The translations under genes were made by a program, and so were the position numbers. A stretch of DNA of 64,000 nucleotides from an uncultured Bacteroides sp. (lineage in GTDB: Bacteria; Bacteroidota; Bacteroidia; Cytophagales; Cyclobacteriaceae). The stretch covers positions 40,880 through 104,879 of the forward strand of contig CABHOV010000024.1 of the NCBI GenBank assembly GCA_902168185.1, written 5' to 3'. Positions 27,034-36,606 of this stretch are shown here, in pieces; positions within the stretch are counted from its first letter, which is position 1, and every line of letters starts with the position of its first letter. A model generated the notes under the pieces. That model saw nothing but the letters and a program-made list of their open reading frames with translations, did no database searches and had not been told where the DNA came from.

Positions 27034-28869
27034 ATGTGTGGAATTGTCGCTTATGTGGGCTCACGTCAAGCTCATGAAATAATTATTAAAGGTTTAAAGC
27101 GTCTTGAGTATCGCGGCTATGATAGCGCAGGTATTGCATTGTTAAACGGAGGCTTGAATGTCTATAAGAAAAAAGGCAAAGTCTCTGAACTCGAAACGCA
27201 TTTAAAAAATAAAAATCTTAACAGTCACATTGGTATAGGCCATACGCGTTGGGCTACTCACGGAGAGCCTAATGACTGCAACGCGCACCCTCATTATTCT
27301 GCATCTGGTAAACTGGCTATCATTCACAATGGTATAATTGAGAATTATAGTGCGTTGAAACAAGATCTTTTAAGAAAGGGCCATACGTTTTTAAGCGATA
27401 CCGACACTGAAGTTTTCATTCATTTTATAGAAGATATTAAAGAGAATGAAAATTGCTCTTTGGAAGAAGCAGTTCGTCTTGCTTTAACGAAAGTGATCGG
27501 AGCATACGCTATAGTTATCATGTCTCTGGAAGATCCTGATCTTCTTGTAGCAGCACGTAAAGGGAGTCCACTAGTAGTAGGTGTTGGTCGTGGTGAATAT
27601 TTTCTTGCTTCCGATGCAACACCAATCGTAGAGTATACCAACGAAGTTATATACCTGAACGATCAGGAGATTGTTGTGATCCGCGATGGTAAGCTGAGTA
27701 TCACCAATACAGCGAACCTTCCGTTGACTCCGTATATTCAGACCGTTGATCTTGAACTCGAAGCTATAGAGAAAGGTGGCTACGAACATTTCATGATCAA
27801 AGAAATATTTGAACAGCCTCGCTCAATCAAAGATTGTATGAGAGGAAGGCTTGATTCTCAGACCGGGAGATTGATCTTGGGAGGTTTACGTGAATATGTG
27901 AACAAACTTGTTAATGCAGATCGTATTCTGATTGTTGCTTGTGGAACATCATGGCATGCTGGTCTTGTAGCAGAATATTTCTTCGAAGAATTTTGCCGTA
28001 TACCGGTGGAAGTAGAATACGCTTCTGAGTTCCGCTATAGGAATCCCGTAATCCGTGAAGGAGATGTAGTGATCGCTATATCTCAATCAGGAGAAACTGC
28101 AGATACACTGGCAGCGATTGAACTTGCGAAATCAAAAGGTGCTATAATTTTCGGTGTTTGTAATGTTGTAGGTTCATCTATAGCACGTTCTACACATGCG
28201 GGTGCCTATACACATGCCGGTCCGGAGATTGGTGTTGCCAGTACAAAAGCATTTACAGCACAGTTAACCGTGCTCAACATGATTGCACTTTTGGTGGCAC
28301 AAAAGAAAGGAACCATCACAGAGCAGAAGCTTCATGAAATGTTGGTGGAGATGGAGACTATACCGGATAAAGTGGAGAAAGCTCTTCAGCTTAACGATCA
28401 GATCCAAGAGATAGCGGCAACGTTTAAAGACGCTCACAACTTTATTTACCTGGGCCGCGGATATAATTTCCCGGTAGCACTGGAAGGAGCTTTGAAGCTG
28501 AAAGAGATTTCATATATACATGCAGAGGGTTACCCTGCTGCCGAAATGAAACACGGACCTATTGCCCTTATTGATGAGGAAATGCCTGTGGTATTTATAG
28601 CGACACGCGACAGCTCGTATGAAAAAGTTGTGTCGAATATACAGGAAGTAAAGGCGCGTAAAGGTCGCGTAATTTCTGTAGTAACAGAGGGCGATCAACT
28701 CATTCCTAAAATGTCTGAGTTTGTGATTGAAGTACCAGCCGTACACGAAGCGCTGATGCCGATGGTATCCGTTATTCCGTTACAGTTGCTTTCGTATCAC
28801 ATTGCCGTTATGCGCGGATGTAATGTAGACCAACCGAGAAACCTCGCAAAGTCTGTAACAGTAGAGTAA
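27034..28869 (+). CDS. glmS: glutamine-fructose-6-phosphate aminotransferase (isomerizing)
   Basis: 611 residues. The N-terminal Ntn glutaminase starts MCGIVAYVGS with Cys as residue 2 after Met removal, followed by GLKRLEYRGYDSAGIA and GHTRWATHGEPND. Two SIS domains follow (CGTSWHAGLVAEYFFEE, SQSGETADTLAAIELAK; LGRGYNFPVALEGALKLKE), with the C-terminal NLAKSVTVE tail of the isomerase site. Makes glucosamine-6-phosphate for peptidoglycan and LPS. Last gene of the operon, with a terminator 26 bases on. No glmS-type ribozyme is expected or seen upstream. Confidence 0.96.
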   Translation: MCGIVAYVGSRQAHEIIIKGLKRLEYRGYDSAGIALLNGGLNVYKKKGKVSELETHLKNKNLNSHIGIGHTRWATHGEPNDCNAHPHYSASGKLAIIHNGIIENYSALKQDLLRKGHTFLSDTDTEVFIHFIEDIKENENCSLEEAVRLALTKVIGAYAIVIMSLEDPDLLVAARKGSPLVVGVGRGEYFLASDATPIVEYTNEVIYLNDQEIVVIRDGKLSITNTANLPLTPYIQTVDLELEAIEKGGYEHFMIKEIFEQPRSIKDCMRGRLDSQTGRLILGGLREYVNKLVNADRILIVACGTSWHAGLVAEYFFEEFCRIPVEVEYASEFRYRNPVIREGDVVIAISQSGETADTLAAIELAKSKGAIIFGVCNVVGSSIARSTHAGAYTHAGPEIGVASTKAFTAQLTVLNMIALLVAQKKGTITEQKLHEMLVEMETIPDKVEKALQLNDQIQEIAATFKDAHNFIYLGRGYNFPVALEGALKLKEISYIHAEGYPAAEMKHGPIALIDEEMPVVFIATRDSSYEKVVSNIQEVKARKGRVISVVTEGDQLIPKMSEFVIEVPAVHEALMPMVSVIPLQLLSYHIAVMRGCNVDQPRNLAKSVTVE

Positions 28870-28894
28870 GAAACTATAGATATAGTAAATAGAA

Positions 28895-28923
28895 AAGACC
28901 GGAGATATACTCCGGCCTTTTTC
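28895..28923 (+). terminator. Rho-independent terminator after glmS
   Basis: GACCGGAG / CTCCGGCC stem (one mismatch) with a 5-base loop and a TTTTT tail. Confidence 0.85.
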
Positions 28924-28945
28924 GTTTTTTGAGATATACTCCGAA

Positions 28946-29353
28946 TTATTCTGTCACTTCACCTTTGATGGTAAGTAGTACCGCGTTTTCTTCGGTGTTC
29001 GCGTTGATGGTAACTGTTTTTGTAAATACACCAGCTTTTGCAGCATTATAGGTAGCTTTTACAAAACCTTGTGCGCCTGCAGGAATAGGTTCCTTGGTAT
29101 ATTCTGCTACCGTGCAGCCACAAGAAGCTTGTACCGATGTTATAACAAGTGGAGCATCACCTGTGTTGGTAAATTTAAATTCATGTGTTACAGGAACTCC
29201 AACTTTGATCTTGCCAAAATCAAAGGAAGTTTGCATCCAGGTAAATGCTGCTGCACGCAGAGCGTTAGCAGGCCTTTCGTTTGAGACAAATGTTTGGGCA
29301 ATGGCCACAGAGGCAAATACGATTCCCAGAATAATTAAACTTGCTTTTTTCAT
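28946..29353 (-). CDS. DUF1573-family periplasmic protein
   Basis: About 135 residues. The ATG at 29353 gives signal peptide MKKASLIILGIVFASVAIAQ; a longer frame to 29413 adds an implausible leader. The mature domain is a single Ig-like DUF1573 module: FDFGKIKVGVPVTHEFKFTN, VITSVQASCGCTVAEYTKEP (the conserved CGC) and FVKATYNAAKAG. Common exported Bacteroidota protein of unknown function, probably periplasmic. Confidence 0.9.
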   Translation of the reverse strand: MKKASLIILGIVFASVAIAQTFVSNERPANALRAAAFTWMQTSFDFGKIKVGVPVTHEFKFTNTGDAPLVITSVQASCGCTVAEYTKEPIPAGAQGFVKATYNAAKAGVFTKTVTINANTEENAVLLTIKGEVTE

Positions 29354-29507
29354 AATGTATATGGTTTTTGATTTAGAAATATTTTGATGTTCGAACGATA
29401 CAAAACTGCGCAAAGCCTTTAAAACGGCTTGTTAACGATTGCCTAAAAATTGTTAACAACTTGTTAAAGAATCAGCACGCTACTGCACAAACTCGTACCT
29501 TTATCTT

Positions 29508-30767
29508 GTGAAAAATTCTACAATCCGTCTTATTGTAATATTGGCCACATTATCCATTACTGGCATAACGATAACGCAGCTATATTGGGTAAGGCGTGCG
29601 TTCGATCTGAAAGAAGCAGAGTTCGAACGTACAGTCACAGCGGCACTATATAATGTAGCGCAGCAGATCTATGACATCAATGATACTCCGCCACCATCAA
29701 ACAATCCTGTAAAGCAATTATCCACCAACTACTTTGTAGTAATGGTGAATAATCAATTGAATGCCCGCCTGCTTGAATTTTTATTACAGACAGAATTTGA
29801 GAGACGAAATATAGTAGTTGATTTCGAGTATGGTATATATGACTGTACACATGAAAAGATAGTATATGGAAATTATGTTCCGTTGAAATCAAAGCAAAAG
29901 AATATCAGCAACAGATTACCGCAGTGGTCAACGCAGGGATATTACTTCGGTGTACAATTCCCGAATCGCGAAGCACATATCATTAACCAGATGGGGATAT
30001 GGTCATTTTCATCTATAGTATTGCTATTGGTAATTGTATTCTTCGCCTATACACTCTTCGTCATTTTGAAACAAAAGCGGTTGTCGGAAATCCAGAAGGA
30101 CTTCATCAACAACATGACGCATGAATTTAAAACACCAATTTCTACCATCGCGGTTTCCGCGGAAGTGTTGAAGGATCCGAATATTGTAAATCAGCCGGAG
30201 CGTTTAATGAACTATACCACGATCATTGAAAAGGAGAACTTCCGGTTGAAGCAGCAAGTAGAACGTGTACTTCAAATGGCGCGCCTCGATAAGGAAGACA
30301 TGGGTCTTAAAAAAGAAAGCGTTGAAATAAGTCATCTGATTCAGGAAGCGATTCGAAATACTTCCGTTGCGCTTCATGAAAAACGAGGTAAGGTAAAGGA
30401 AGAATTTAATCATGCTTCTATAGGAATCGAGGTTGATAAACTACACATCACCAACGTACTCTCCAATCTGCTTGACAATGCTATAAAGTATTGCAAGGGT
30501 GAACCTGAAATAACCATCAAGACTTCATCGCATTCCAAAGGAGTAATTGTGGAGGTTCAGGATAATGGTATAGGCATCAGTTCAGAAAATTACAAGCGCG
30601 TATTCCAGAAATTTTATCGCGTGCCTACAGGAAACGTGCACGATGTAAAGGGATTTGGATTGGGACTGAGCTATGTGAAGACAATTATAGAAGCACATGG
30701 TGGAACTATTACACTGAAGAGTGAAGTGGGAAAAGGAAGTTTGTTCAGATTTTTTTTACCGGTATAG
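29508..30767 (+). CDS. two-component sensor histidine kinase (RprX-like)
   Basis: 419 residues, GTG start. TM1 (about 8-28) and TM2 (about 165-185) bracket a periplasmic sensor domain of roughly 135 residues. There is no HAMP; the kinase follows after a short linker. HisKA is FINNMTHEFKTPISTIAVS, then NVLSNLLDNAIKYC (N box), VEVQDNGIGISSENYKR (G1) and GFGLGLSYVKTIIEAHGG (G2). This layout and the MTHEFKTPI motif are typical of the RprX group. It is followed by its response regulator 20 bases on. Confidence 0.92.
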   Translation: MKNSTIRLIVILATLSITGITITQLYWVRRAFDLKEAEFERTVTAALYNVAQQIYDINDTPPPSNNPVKQLSTNYFVVMVNNQLNARLLEFLLQTEFERRNIVVDFEYGIYDCTHEKIVYGNYVPLKSKQKNISNRLPQWSTQGYYFGVQFPNREAHIINQMGIWSFSSIVLLLVIVFFAYTLFVILKQKRLSEIQKDFINNMTHEFKTPISTIAVSAEVLKDPNIVNQPERLMNYTTIIEKENFRLKQQVERVLQMARLDKEDMGLKKESVEISHLIQEAIRNTSVALHEKRGKVKEEFNHASIGIEVDKLHITNVLSNLLDNAIKYCKGEPEITIKTSSHSKGVIVEVQDNGIGISSENYKRVFQKFYRVPTGNVHDVKGFGLGLSYVKTIIEAHGGTITLKSEVGKGSLFRFFLPV

Positions 30768-30787
30768 CAATCAACACCTGCTGATAT

Positions 30788-31471
30788 ATGAAACGAATTT
30801 TATTGGTAGAGGATGATCCAAGCTTGGGGTTTGTTATAAAAGACAACCTATGCCTGAAAGGTTATGACGTTACGCTCTGCACGGATGGCGAGTCCGGTGA
30901 GAATGCATTTAATACTTCTGTTTTTCAGCTTTGTATTTTTGATGTGATGTTGCCGAAGAAGGACGGCTTTTCGCTGGCACGTTCAGTTCGCTCCAGAAAT
31001 AAAAATATACCTATACTCTTCCTCACCGCGAAGGCGATGATGGAAGATAAGCTCACGGGGTTTCAGACCGGTGCCGATGACTATATAACAAAGCCTTTCA
31101 GTCTCGAAGAACTTCTCTGTCGCATTGAGGTCTTCTTACGAAGAAGCACTGAAGAAGCACCTATACCATTGCGGAAATTTCACGTCGGCAATTACGAGTT
31201 TGACTATACCACGCTTACGTTGCGAAATTCTTCGATCGAGAAAACGCTCACGCAAAAGGAAGCCGAAGTACTTCAGTTGCTATATTATAATCGGCACCGC
31301 GTATTGAAGCGTGAAGAAATCCTTAAAGAAGTTTGGGGTGATGATGATTACTTTATGGGACGAAGTATGGATGTGTTTATTTCCAAATTACGCAAGTACC
31401 TGAAAGAAGATCCTGCTGTACAGATCGTAAACTATCATGGAGTGGGATTCCGACTTGAGGTTATACTATAG
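30788..31471 (+). CDS. OmpR/PhoB-family response regulator (RprY-like)
   Basis: 227 residues. Receiver domain with acidic pair VEDDPS, phosphoacceptor Asp in LCIFDVMLPKKDG (about residue 53), FLTAKA and the KPFSLEELLCRIE segment with the conserved Lys. The C-terminal winged-helix domain contains LTQKEAEVLQLLYYNRHRVLKREEIL and RSMDVFISKLRKYL. Partner of the kinase encoded immediately upstream. Regulon not deducible here. Confidence 0.94.
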   Translation: MKRILLVEDDPSLGFVIKDNLCLKGYDVTLCTDGESGENAFNTSVFQLCIFDVMLPKKDGFSLARSVRSRNKNIPILFLTAKAMMEDKLTGFQTGADDYITKPFSLEELLCRIEVFLRRSTEEAPIPLRKFHVGNYEFDYTTLTLRNSSIEKTLTQKEAEVLQLLYYNRHRVLKREEILKEVWGDDDYFMGRSMDVFISKLRKYLKEDPAVQIVNYHGVGFRLEVIL

Positions 31472-31492
31472 TATATATAGCGATCTGTATAA

Positions 31493-33487
31493 CTATGCGC
31501 TGGCAATCGATTCTGTGTTGCCTTGATTTTCGGGCAATGAAAAATAGAATGTAGTTCCTTTGCCAACTTCACTTTCAAACCAGATACGGCCACCATTCTT
31601 TTCGACAAATTCTTTACAGAGTAGAAGACCAAGGCCAGTTCCCTTTTCTTCTTTTGTGCCGGGCGTTGTCACGCTGCCTAGCGTAAACATCCGATGCTGG
31701 TGAGATATAGATATACCAACACCGGTATCCGTAACAGAAAGAATAACTTGCTGATCTGTACGCATAGCATTTACAGTTATAGTGCCATCGGTACCTGTAA
31801 ATTTTATGGCATTGGTAAGCAGGTTACGAAGCACCGATCGAATCATATTCAAATCGGCAAATGCTTGCAGCGAGTGGTGCAGATTGTTCTTTATAGTAAT
31901 ATTTTTTCTGCGATAGTCGGCTTCAAGTAACGTGACAGTTTCCTCGGCAATTTTTGCCAGATCCAGGTAACTGGGTTCGTACGTTTCGCCTTTCAACTGA
32001 AGTGTAGCCCATTGTAATAGATTCTCGATGAATTCCGTTGTTTGTACAAAACGTACCTCGAGTGCCTTCGCTAAATTCTCGAACTCATCCTTGCTTACAT
32101 CACCTGATTTCAAAAGGGACAGCGCTAACTGCAAAGAGCCAAGCGGCCCTTTTATATCATGTGATACAACGGAGAATAATTTGTCTTTTACACGGTTAAC
32201 TTCTTCCAGCTTTCCATTTTTCTGCTGAATCTCTTCAATGCGCAATTGTACTTCTCTTTCGAGTCGCTCATTTTCTTCTTGTCCTCGTTTGAGTTCAAGT
32301 TCTTTTGCGAGTTGATTTTCCTTTCGTAGAATATTCCATCGATCACCGAGCGCAAAGGAAATGAATAGCATTTGAAAAATAGAGCCGATCATCAACCCGC
32401 TATAATTAGTACTCATATACCCAGGTATAAAACCGAGGTTGCTGATGGTGAAGAAAACTGCTGCTATCAAAACCGTAACCCATGCCATAAGATAATACCG
32501 CGCTGAACGATAATTTTTGTAGAAGCAAAACCCCGCGCTGCTTAATGCCAGTATACAGTGGATTAGAATAAAGTAGTGGTGATATTCATACGAAACATGC
32601 GGAAAGAAAATAAACATACTGAGGCCTGTCAGTACATTCATCAGCATGTTGGTTAACATGAGATTGTCGAGCAGCGGACTGAATTTTTTAAGATTCAGGA
32701 AAGAACGCGTCAAAAAAGTTGAAGACACCACAAACGCGGGCCCGGTAAACATGGCGAAGATATCATTCAGTCCGGGATGTTCAGGATATAGATACCGGAA
32801 TGTATACCCCTGAAACAATGCGACTATATTTACCATCGACAATAACGTGAGCACATAGTAAAATGTGATCCGGTCGCGCATTGAAAAAAAGAGAAACAAT
32901 TGATACAGCAACATCAGAATCATGCCGCCATAAAAAAAACCGTTTACAATCTGAACATTGAAGCTGGTGGTATAAAAATTAATCGGACGCCAAATCGTAA
33001 CCGGTAATTGCACGGAGGAGATGGTGCTTAAGCGCAGGTATACCGTGCGCGACTCCCCGGGTGCTATGCTAAACGAAAAAATAGGATGGCGATGTGGTAC
33101 ATCACGCGTGCTGATGGCAAGCCTGTCACCGGATACTTTGTGTTCAGGTACTAAGGAAGAATCCGTTAGTATATAAAAATCAATAATGTCCAATGGCGCA
33201 TACGCGATCTCCAGGAGCCAGTCCTGGTTCTTGGATTCATTCGTAATGTTGAGCTTGAACCAATGTGTAGCACGGTCGAAGCCGAAGTTGGGAGATTTAG
33301 TGACGGGAAGAGAATCGAACTTTATATTCTTTACATCATCCAGGGTAAGCTTATGGGTTGCATCCCGCCAATGACCGATGTTCCCTTTTACTTCGAAATG
33401 TCCGGAATCATCCAGACGAATGGTTTGGGGGAAAACCTGAAATGAAGCGAGCACAAGACTGAGAATAAAAAAAATCCTGTGGCCCAT
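31493..33487 (-). CDS. 7TMR-DISM histidine kinase
   Basis: 664 residues. Signal peptide (about 1-20), then a periplasmic beta-sandwich DISM domain (THWFKLNITNESKNQDWLLEI is characteristic), seven helices (about 185-390), a coiled coil rich in Glu and Lys (about 395-440), HisKA (KLFSVVSHDIKGPLGSLQLA) and HATPase (LRNLLTNAIKFTG, VTDTGVGIS, KGTGLGLLLCKEF). DISM sensors are thought to bind extracytoplasmic carbohydrates or similar ligands. It starts 11 bases after the hemB stop and is probably co-transcribed with it. No response regulator adjacent in the operon. Confidence 0.92.
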   Translation of the reverse strand: MGHRIFFILSLVLASFQVFPQTIRLDDSGHFEVKGNIGHWRDATHKLTLDDVKNIKFDSLPVTKSPNFGFDRATHWFKLNITNESKNQDWLLEIAYAPLDIIDFYILTDSSLVPEHKVSGDRLAISTRDVPHRHPIFSFSIAPGESRTVYLRLSTISSVQLPVTIWRPINFYTTSFNVQIVNGFFYGGMILMLLYQLFLFFSMRDRITFYYVLTLLSMVNIVALFQGYTFRYLYPEHPGLNDIFAMFTGPAFVVSSTFLTRSFLNLKKFSPLLDNLMLTNMLMNVLTGLSMFIFFPHVSYEYHHYFILIHCILALSSAGFCFYKNYRSARYYLMAWVTVLIAAVFFTISNLGFIPGYMSTNYSGLMIGSIFQMLFISFALGDRWNILRKENQLAKELELKRGQEENERLEREVQLRIEEIQQKNGKLEEVNRVKDKLFSVVSHDIKGPLGSLQLALSLLKSGDVSKDEFENLAKALEVRFVQTTEFIENLLQWATLQLKGETYEPSYLDLAKIAEETVTLLEADYRRKNITIKNNLHHSLQAFADLNMIRSVLRNLLTNAIKFTGTDGTITVNAMRTDQQVILSVTDTGVGISISHQHRMFTLGSVTTPGTKEEKGTGLGLLLCKEFVEKNGGRIWFESEVGKGTTFYFSLPENQGNTESIASA

Positions 33488-33498
33488 ACTATATATAC

Positions 33499-34482
33499 CT
33501 AGTTAGTAAGTGATGCGAATTCTTTTGCGAAATACGTTAATATAATATCGGCCCCTGCACGCTTCATACTTAATAGTGTCTCCTTCATCACACGTTCACC
33601 GTCCAGCCAACCCCTCAATGCCGCAGCTTTTATCATCGAGTACTCTCCGCTAACATTATAGGCAGCGATGGGCAACGATGAATTATCTTTTAACAAACGG
33701 ATAATATCCAGGTAGGCCAATGCAGGCTTTACCATTAAAAAGTCAGCACCTTCTTCCGTATCAAGTTGTGCCTCGATCAACGCTTCAGTCCGGTTCGCAG
33801 GATTCATCTGGTATGTTTTCTTGTCTCCAAATTTTGGAGCAGAATCCAAAGCATCCCGAAAAGGATTATAAAAGCCGCTTGCATATTTAGCAGTATAGCT
33901 CATGATCGACACTTCTGTAAAACCATTCTTGTCGAGCACATCACGAAGATATCCCACACGGCCATCCATCATATCTGAAGGGCCAAGTATATCTATGCCC
34001 GTGTCGGCTTGTGCGAGCGCCATCTTCCCGAGAATTTCAAGCGTCTCATCATTTAGTATCTTTCCATCTTTTACAAGTCCGTCATGCCCATCCGAACTAT
34101 ACGGATCCATAGCGATGTCGGTCATGATACATGCTTCCGGAAATTGCTTTTTAATTTCACGAAGTGCACGGAGATAAAAGAAATTCGGATCGTAACTTTT
34201 TGTAGCAGTTTTATCTTTATGTTGATCTTCTACTGCAGGGAAAACGTCAAAGGCACGAATACCTAACTTCAGACATGCTTCTATTTCTTTCAACATTAAA
34301 TCGGTTGAGAACCTGAAAATGCCAGGCATCGATCCGACTTCTATTTTTTGATTCTTGCCATCCAGCAGGAACATTGGAAAAATAAGGTCATCAACTGTAA
34401 CACGATTTTCCTCTACCATAGCACGGATGGCTTCACTCTTTCTGTTTCGTCTGGGTCTGCGGGAATTAATAAACTGTGACAT
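33499..34482 (-). CDS. hemB: porphobilinogen synthase (delta-aminolevulinate dehydratase)
   Basis: 327 residues. Active-site lysines are in MSYTAKYASGFYNPFRDAL and DFLMVKPALAYLDIIR. In the metal segment TDIAMDPYSSDGHDG the zinc-binding cysteines are replaced by Asp/Ala, so it belongs to the Mg/K-dependent, Zn-independent class. Condenses two ALA molecules to porphobilinogen for haem. A -7 box lies 20 bases upstream of the ATG at 34482. Confidence 0.96.
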   Translation of the reverse strand: MSQFINSRRPRRNRKSEAIRAMVEENRVTVDDLIFPMFLLDGKNQKIEVGSMPGIFRFSTDLMLKEIEACLKLGIRAFDVFPAVEDQHKDKTATKSYDPNFFYLRALREIKKQFPEACIMTDIAMDPYSSDGHDGLVKDGKILNDETLEILGKMALAQADTGIDILGPSDMMDGRVGYLRDVLDKNGFTEVSIMSYTAKYASGFYNPFRDALDSAPKFGDKKTYQMNPANRTEALIEAQLDTEEGADFLMVKPALAYLDIIRLLKDNSSLPIAAYNVSGEYSMIKAAALRGWLDGERVMKETLLSMKRAGADIILTYFAKEFASLTN

Positions 34483-34502
34483 CTATAACTATATTTTGCT
34501 GA

Positions 34503-34510
34503 CAAAGGTA
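34503..34510 (-). promoter_or_regulatory. -7 box of the hemB operon
   Basis: Minus strand TACCTTTG, an exact TAnnTTTG, 20 bases before the hemB ATG. Confidence 0.6.
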
Positions 34511-34571
34511 CGGCTTCCGGGTAACCAAAAAAATGGTGATCTTTCCTTCACAACATTCAAAGGCTTAGGAC

Positions 34572-35675
34572 ATGCGAACAATTTACATAACATTTATTGG
34601 CTTCCTCATGTTTTCGTGTGCATCAAAAAAAAATAGTCCAACCGTTGACGTTATTCATGAGTACGCATCAACCTATTTTCCTTCTAACGAACCCGGTGGT
34701 GCTATTCTTATCATGAAGGGCGATAGTATAATTTTTTCGGAGGGCTATGGTCTGGCGGATCTTGTTACGAAGGAGCCCATCACACCAAAAACACTTTTCA
34801 ATCTCGGTTCTATCTCCAAGACTTTTGTGGCGAATGCTATTCTTATTTTACAAGAGCGTGGCGGGCTTTCTGTAGAGGACAGTTTGCTGAAATACTTTCC
34901 CGATTTCAAGAATAAATCCATTGCCAGTAAAGTAAAGATCAAACATTTACTCACCCATACTTCCGGTCTCCCGGATAACCGGCACGTGAATGATGATACC
35001 GTGTTTTATCTCACGGCGAAAGATCATGAAAACTGGTATCCGGAAACTCAGGTTGATGCATTGGAGTTTGAGCCCGGATCACGCTTCGAATATTCAAATC
35101 CGGCATTCAACGGCTTGGCGCTGATCGTTGAAAAAGTAAGTGGCATGCCCTGGCAACGATTCATTGAAGAGAATATCTTTCGTCCTTCGGGAATGAAAAC
35201 GAGCACGATTACAAACGGGCCACATCCTGATAAAGGTGTTTCGCATGGATATATACTGAATCATGGACACTGGATTGAAGATGATTATGGAGAAGAGCCA
35301 ACTTTTGCTGCCGCGGGCAACGGAGGTGTGTGGAGTTCCGTTGAAGAACTGGCGTTATATGAACAAGCACATCGGAAGGCTATATTTCTGAAACCGGAAA
35401 CAATTGGTGATGCCCGAACGATAAAACGTTTCAGTAACTGGAGTAGTGAAGTGCAACCCTTTATAGGATGGTCGTGGTTTATAACGGAGGAAGGGGGCAA
35501 GCATACGGTAGGACATCCGGGAAGTCAGGGAGGATTTTTAACGAATTATATTGTTATACCAGAGAAGGAAATTTTACTCGTGATACTTTGCAATGCACCA
35601 CGTGAAGAATATGAAATGAAAGATCTTACAAACTATATTTTAAAACAGATCGGGCAACAGAACTGGTATGAATAG
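34572..35675 (+). CDS. lipoprotein serine hydrolase (beta-lactamase/class C PBP family)
   Basis: 367 residues. The start MRTIYITFIGFLMFSC is a short lipoprotein signal. The catalytic tetrad motif SxxK is in FNLGSISKTFVANA (Ser near residue 80), the Tyr motif in FEYSNPAFNGLAL (about 175), and the third motif appears as HTVGHPGSQGG (about 315). Family includes esterases, D-amino-peptidases and PBPs; real beta-lactamase activity is not implied. Its 3' end overlaps the next gene by 8 bases. Confidence 0.88.
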   Translation: MRTIYITFIGFLMFSCASKKNSPTVDVIHEYASTYFPSNEPGGAILIMKGDSIIFSEGYGLADLVTKEPITPKTLFNLGSISKTFVANAILILQERGGLSVEDSLLKYFPDFKNKSIASKVKIKHLLTHTSGLPDNRHVNDDTVFYLTAKDHENWYPETQVDALEFEPGSRFEYSNPAFNGLALIVEKVSGMPWQRFIEENIFRPSGMKTSTITNGPHPDKGVSHGYILNHGHWIEDDYGEEPTFAAAGNGGVWSSVEELALYEQAHRKAIFLKPETIGDARTIKRFSNWSSEVQPFIGWSWFITEEGGKHTVGHPGSQGGFLTNYIVIPEKEILLVILCNAPREEYEMKDLTNYILKQIGQQNWYE

Positions 35676-36606
35676 AAGAAAACTTGGCTGGATATTTCTG
35701 CTTGTATTTATAGTACTGAATGCCGTTGCTTATCAACATGCCTATAAATTCACACACTTCAGTGCTTCCGCAGAAGCAAGAACGAAAGATCCCAAACAAC
35801 TTTCAGCGCTGGCAAAAGTAGGCCTTCTCTTTACAGGTATAGATAATCCCCGGCCTACGACAAAAGAGTTTCCTTCTAAGCCTTATGAGACTTTTCGTGT
35901 TATCAGCACGCACGACCTGGAATGCTGGAAGATCAAAGCTCCCAACGCGAAGGGCACCGTGATTTTATTTCATGGATATAGCGGAGAGAAATCTTCGTTG
36001 ATCACGCGGGCAGCTGAGTTTAGAAAACTTGGCTATACCACGGTACTGGTTGACTTTATGGGATCCGGTGGATCGGAAGGTAACAGCACTTCCATTGGTT
36101 ATAATGAGGCTATACAAGTGCGCGATTGTTTCAATTATATACAGAAGGAAGAAAAGAATATCATCTTGTTCGGTACATCAATGGGTGCTGCCGCTATATT
36201 AAAGGCGATGGATGACTATACATTACCAGTGTCGTCCGTTATACTGGAATGTCCTTTTGGTTCATTGTATAAAACTGTATGTGCGCGCTTCAGGCTAATG
36301 AATGTACCCGCGTTTCCAATGGCAGCGTTGTTATGCTTTTGGGGAGGCGTGCAAAATGGCTACTGGGCGTTTTCCCATAATCCTGCTACCTATGCAAAAT
36401 CAGTTACCTGTCCCACGTTGTTACTTTTTGGTGAAGATGATGATCGTGTTGGTATAGAAGAAACCAACGCTATAGCGCAAAATCTCCAGGGCAAGAAAGT
36501 ACTTAAAGTATATTCGGCTGTCGGACACAATATATATACAAAGGAAAATGAAGTGCAATGGCGAAAGGATGTAACATCCTTTTTAAGTTCTATAACTCAG
36601 CCATGA
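35668..36606 (+). CDS. alpha/beta hydrolase, membrane-anchored
   Basis: 312 residues. One N-terminal helix (about 7-25) anchors it. Oxyanion block VILFHGYSGEKSS, nucleophile elbow LFGTSMGAAAIL (Ser near residue 170), acid in LFGEDDDRVG and His in VYSAVGHNIYTKE. Likely esterase or thioesterase-like. Overlaps the beta-lactamase-like gene by 8 bases (translationally coupled), and its stop overlaps the convergent DUF2520 gene stop by 10 bases. Confidence 0.87.
   Translation: MNRRKLGWIFLLVFIVLNAVAYQHAYKFTHFSASAEARTKDPKQLSALAKVGLLFTGIDNPRPTTKEFPSKPYETFRVISTHDLECWKIKAPNAKGTVILFHGYSGEKSSLITRAAEFRKLGYTTVLVDFMGSGGSEGNSTSIGYNEAIQVRDCFNYIQKEEKNIILFGTSMGAAAILKAMDDYTLPVSSVILECPFGSLYKTVCARFRLMNVPAFPMAALLCFWGGVQNGYWAFSHNPATYAKSVTCPTLLLFGEDDDRVGIEETNAIAQNLQGKKVLKVYSAVGHNIYTKENEVQWRKDVTSFLSSITQP

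Noticed and set aside
34572..35675. Calling the serine hydrolase an antibiotic-resistance beta-lactamase
   Set aside because: Only the SxxK/YxN fold family is visible; such lipoproteins are usually esterases or peptidases.
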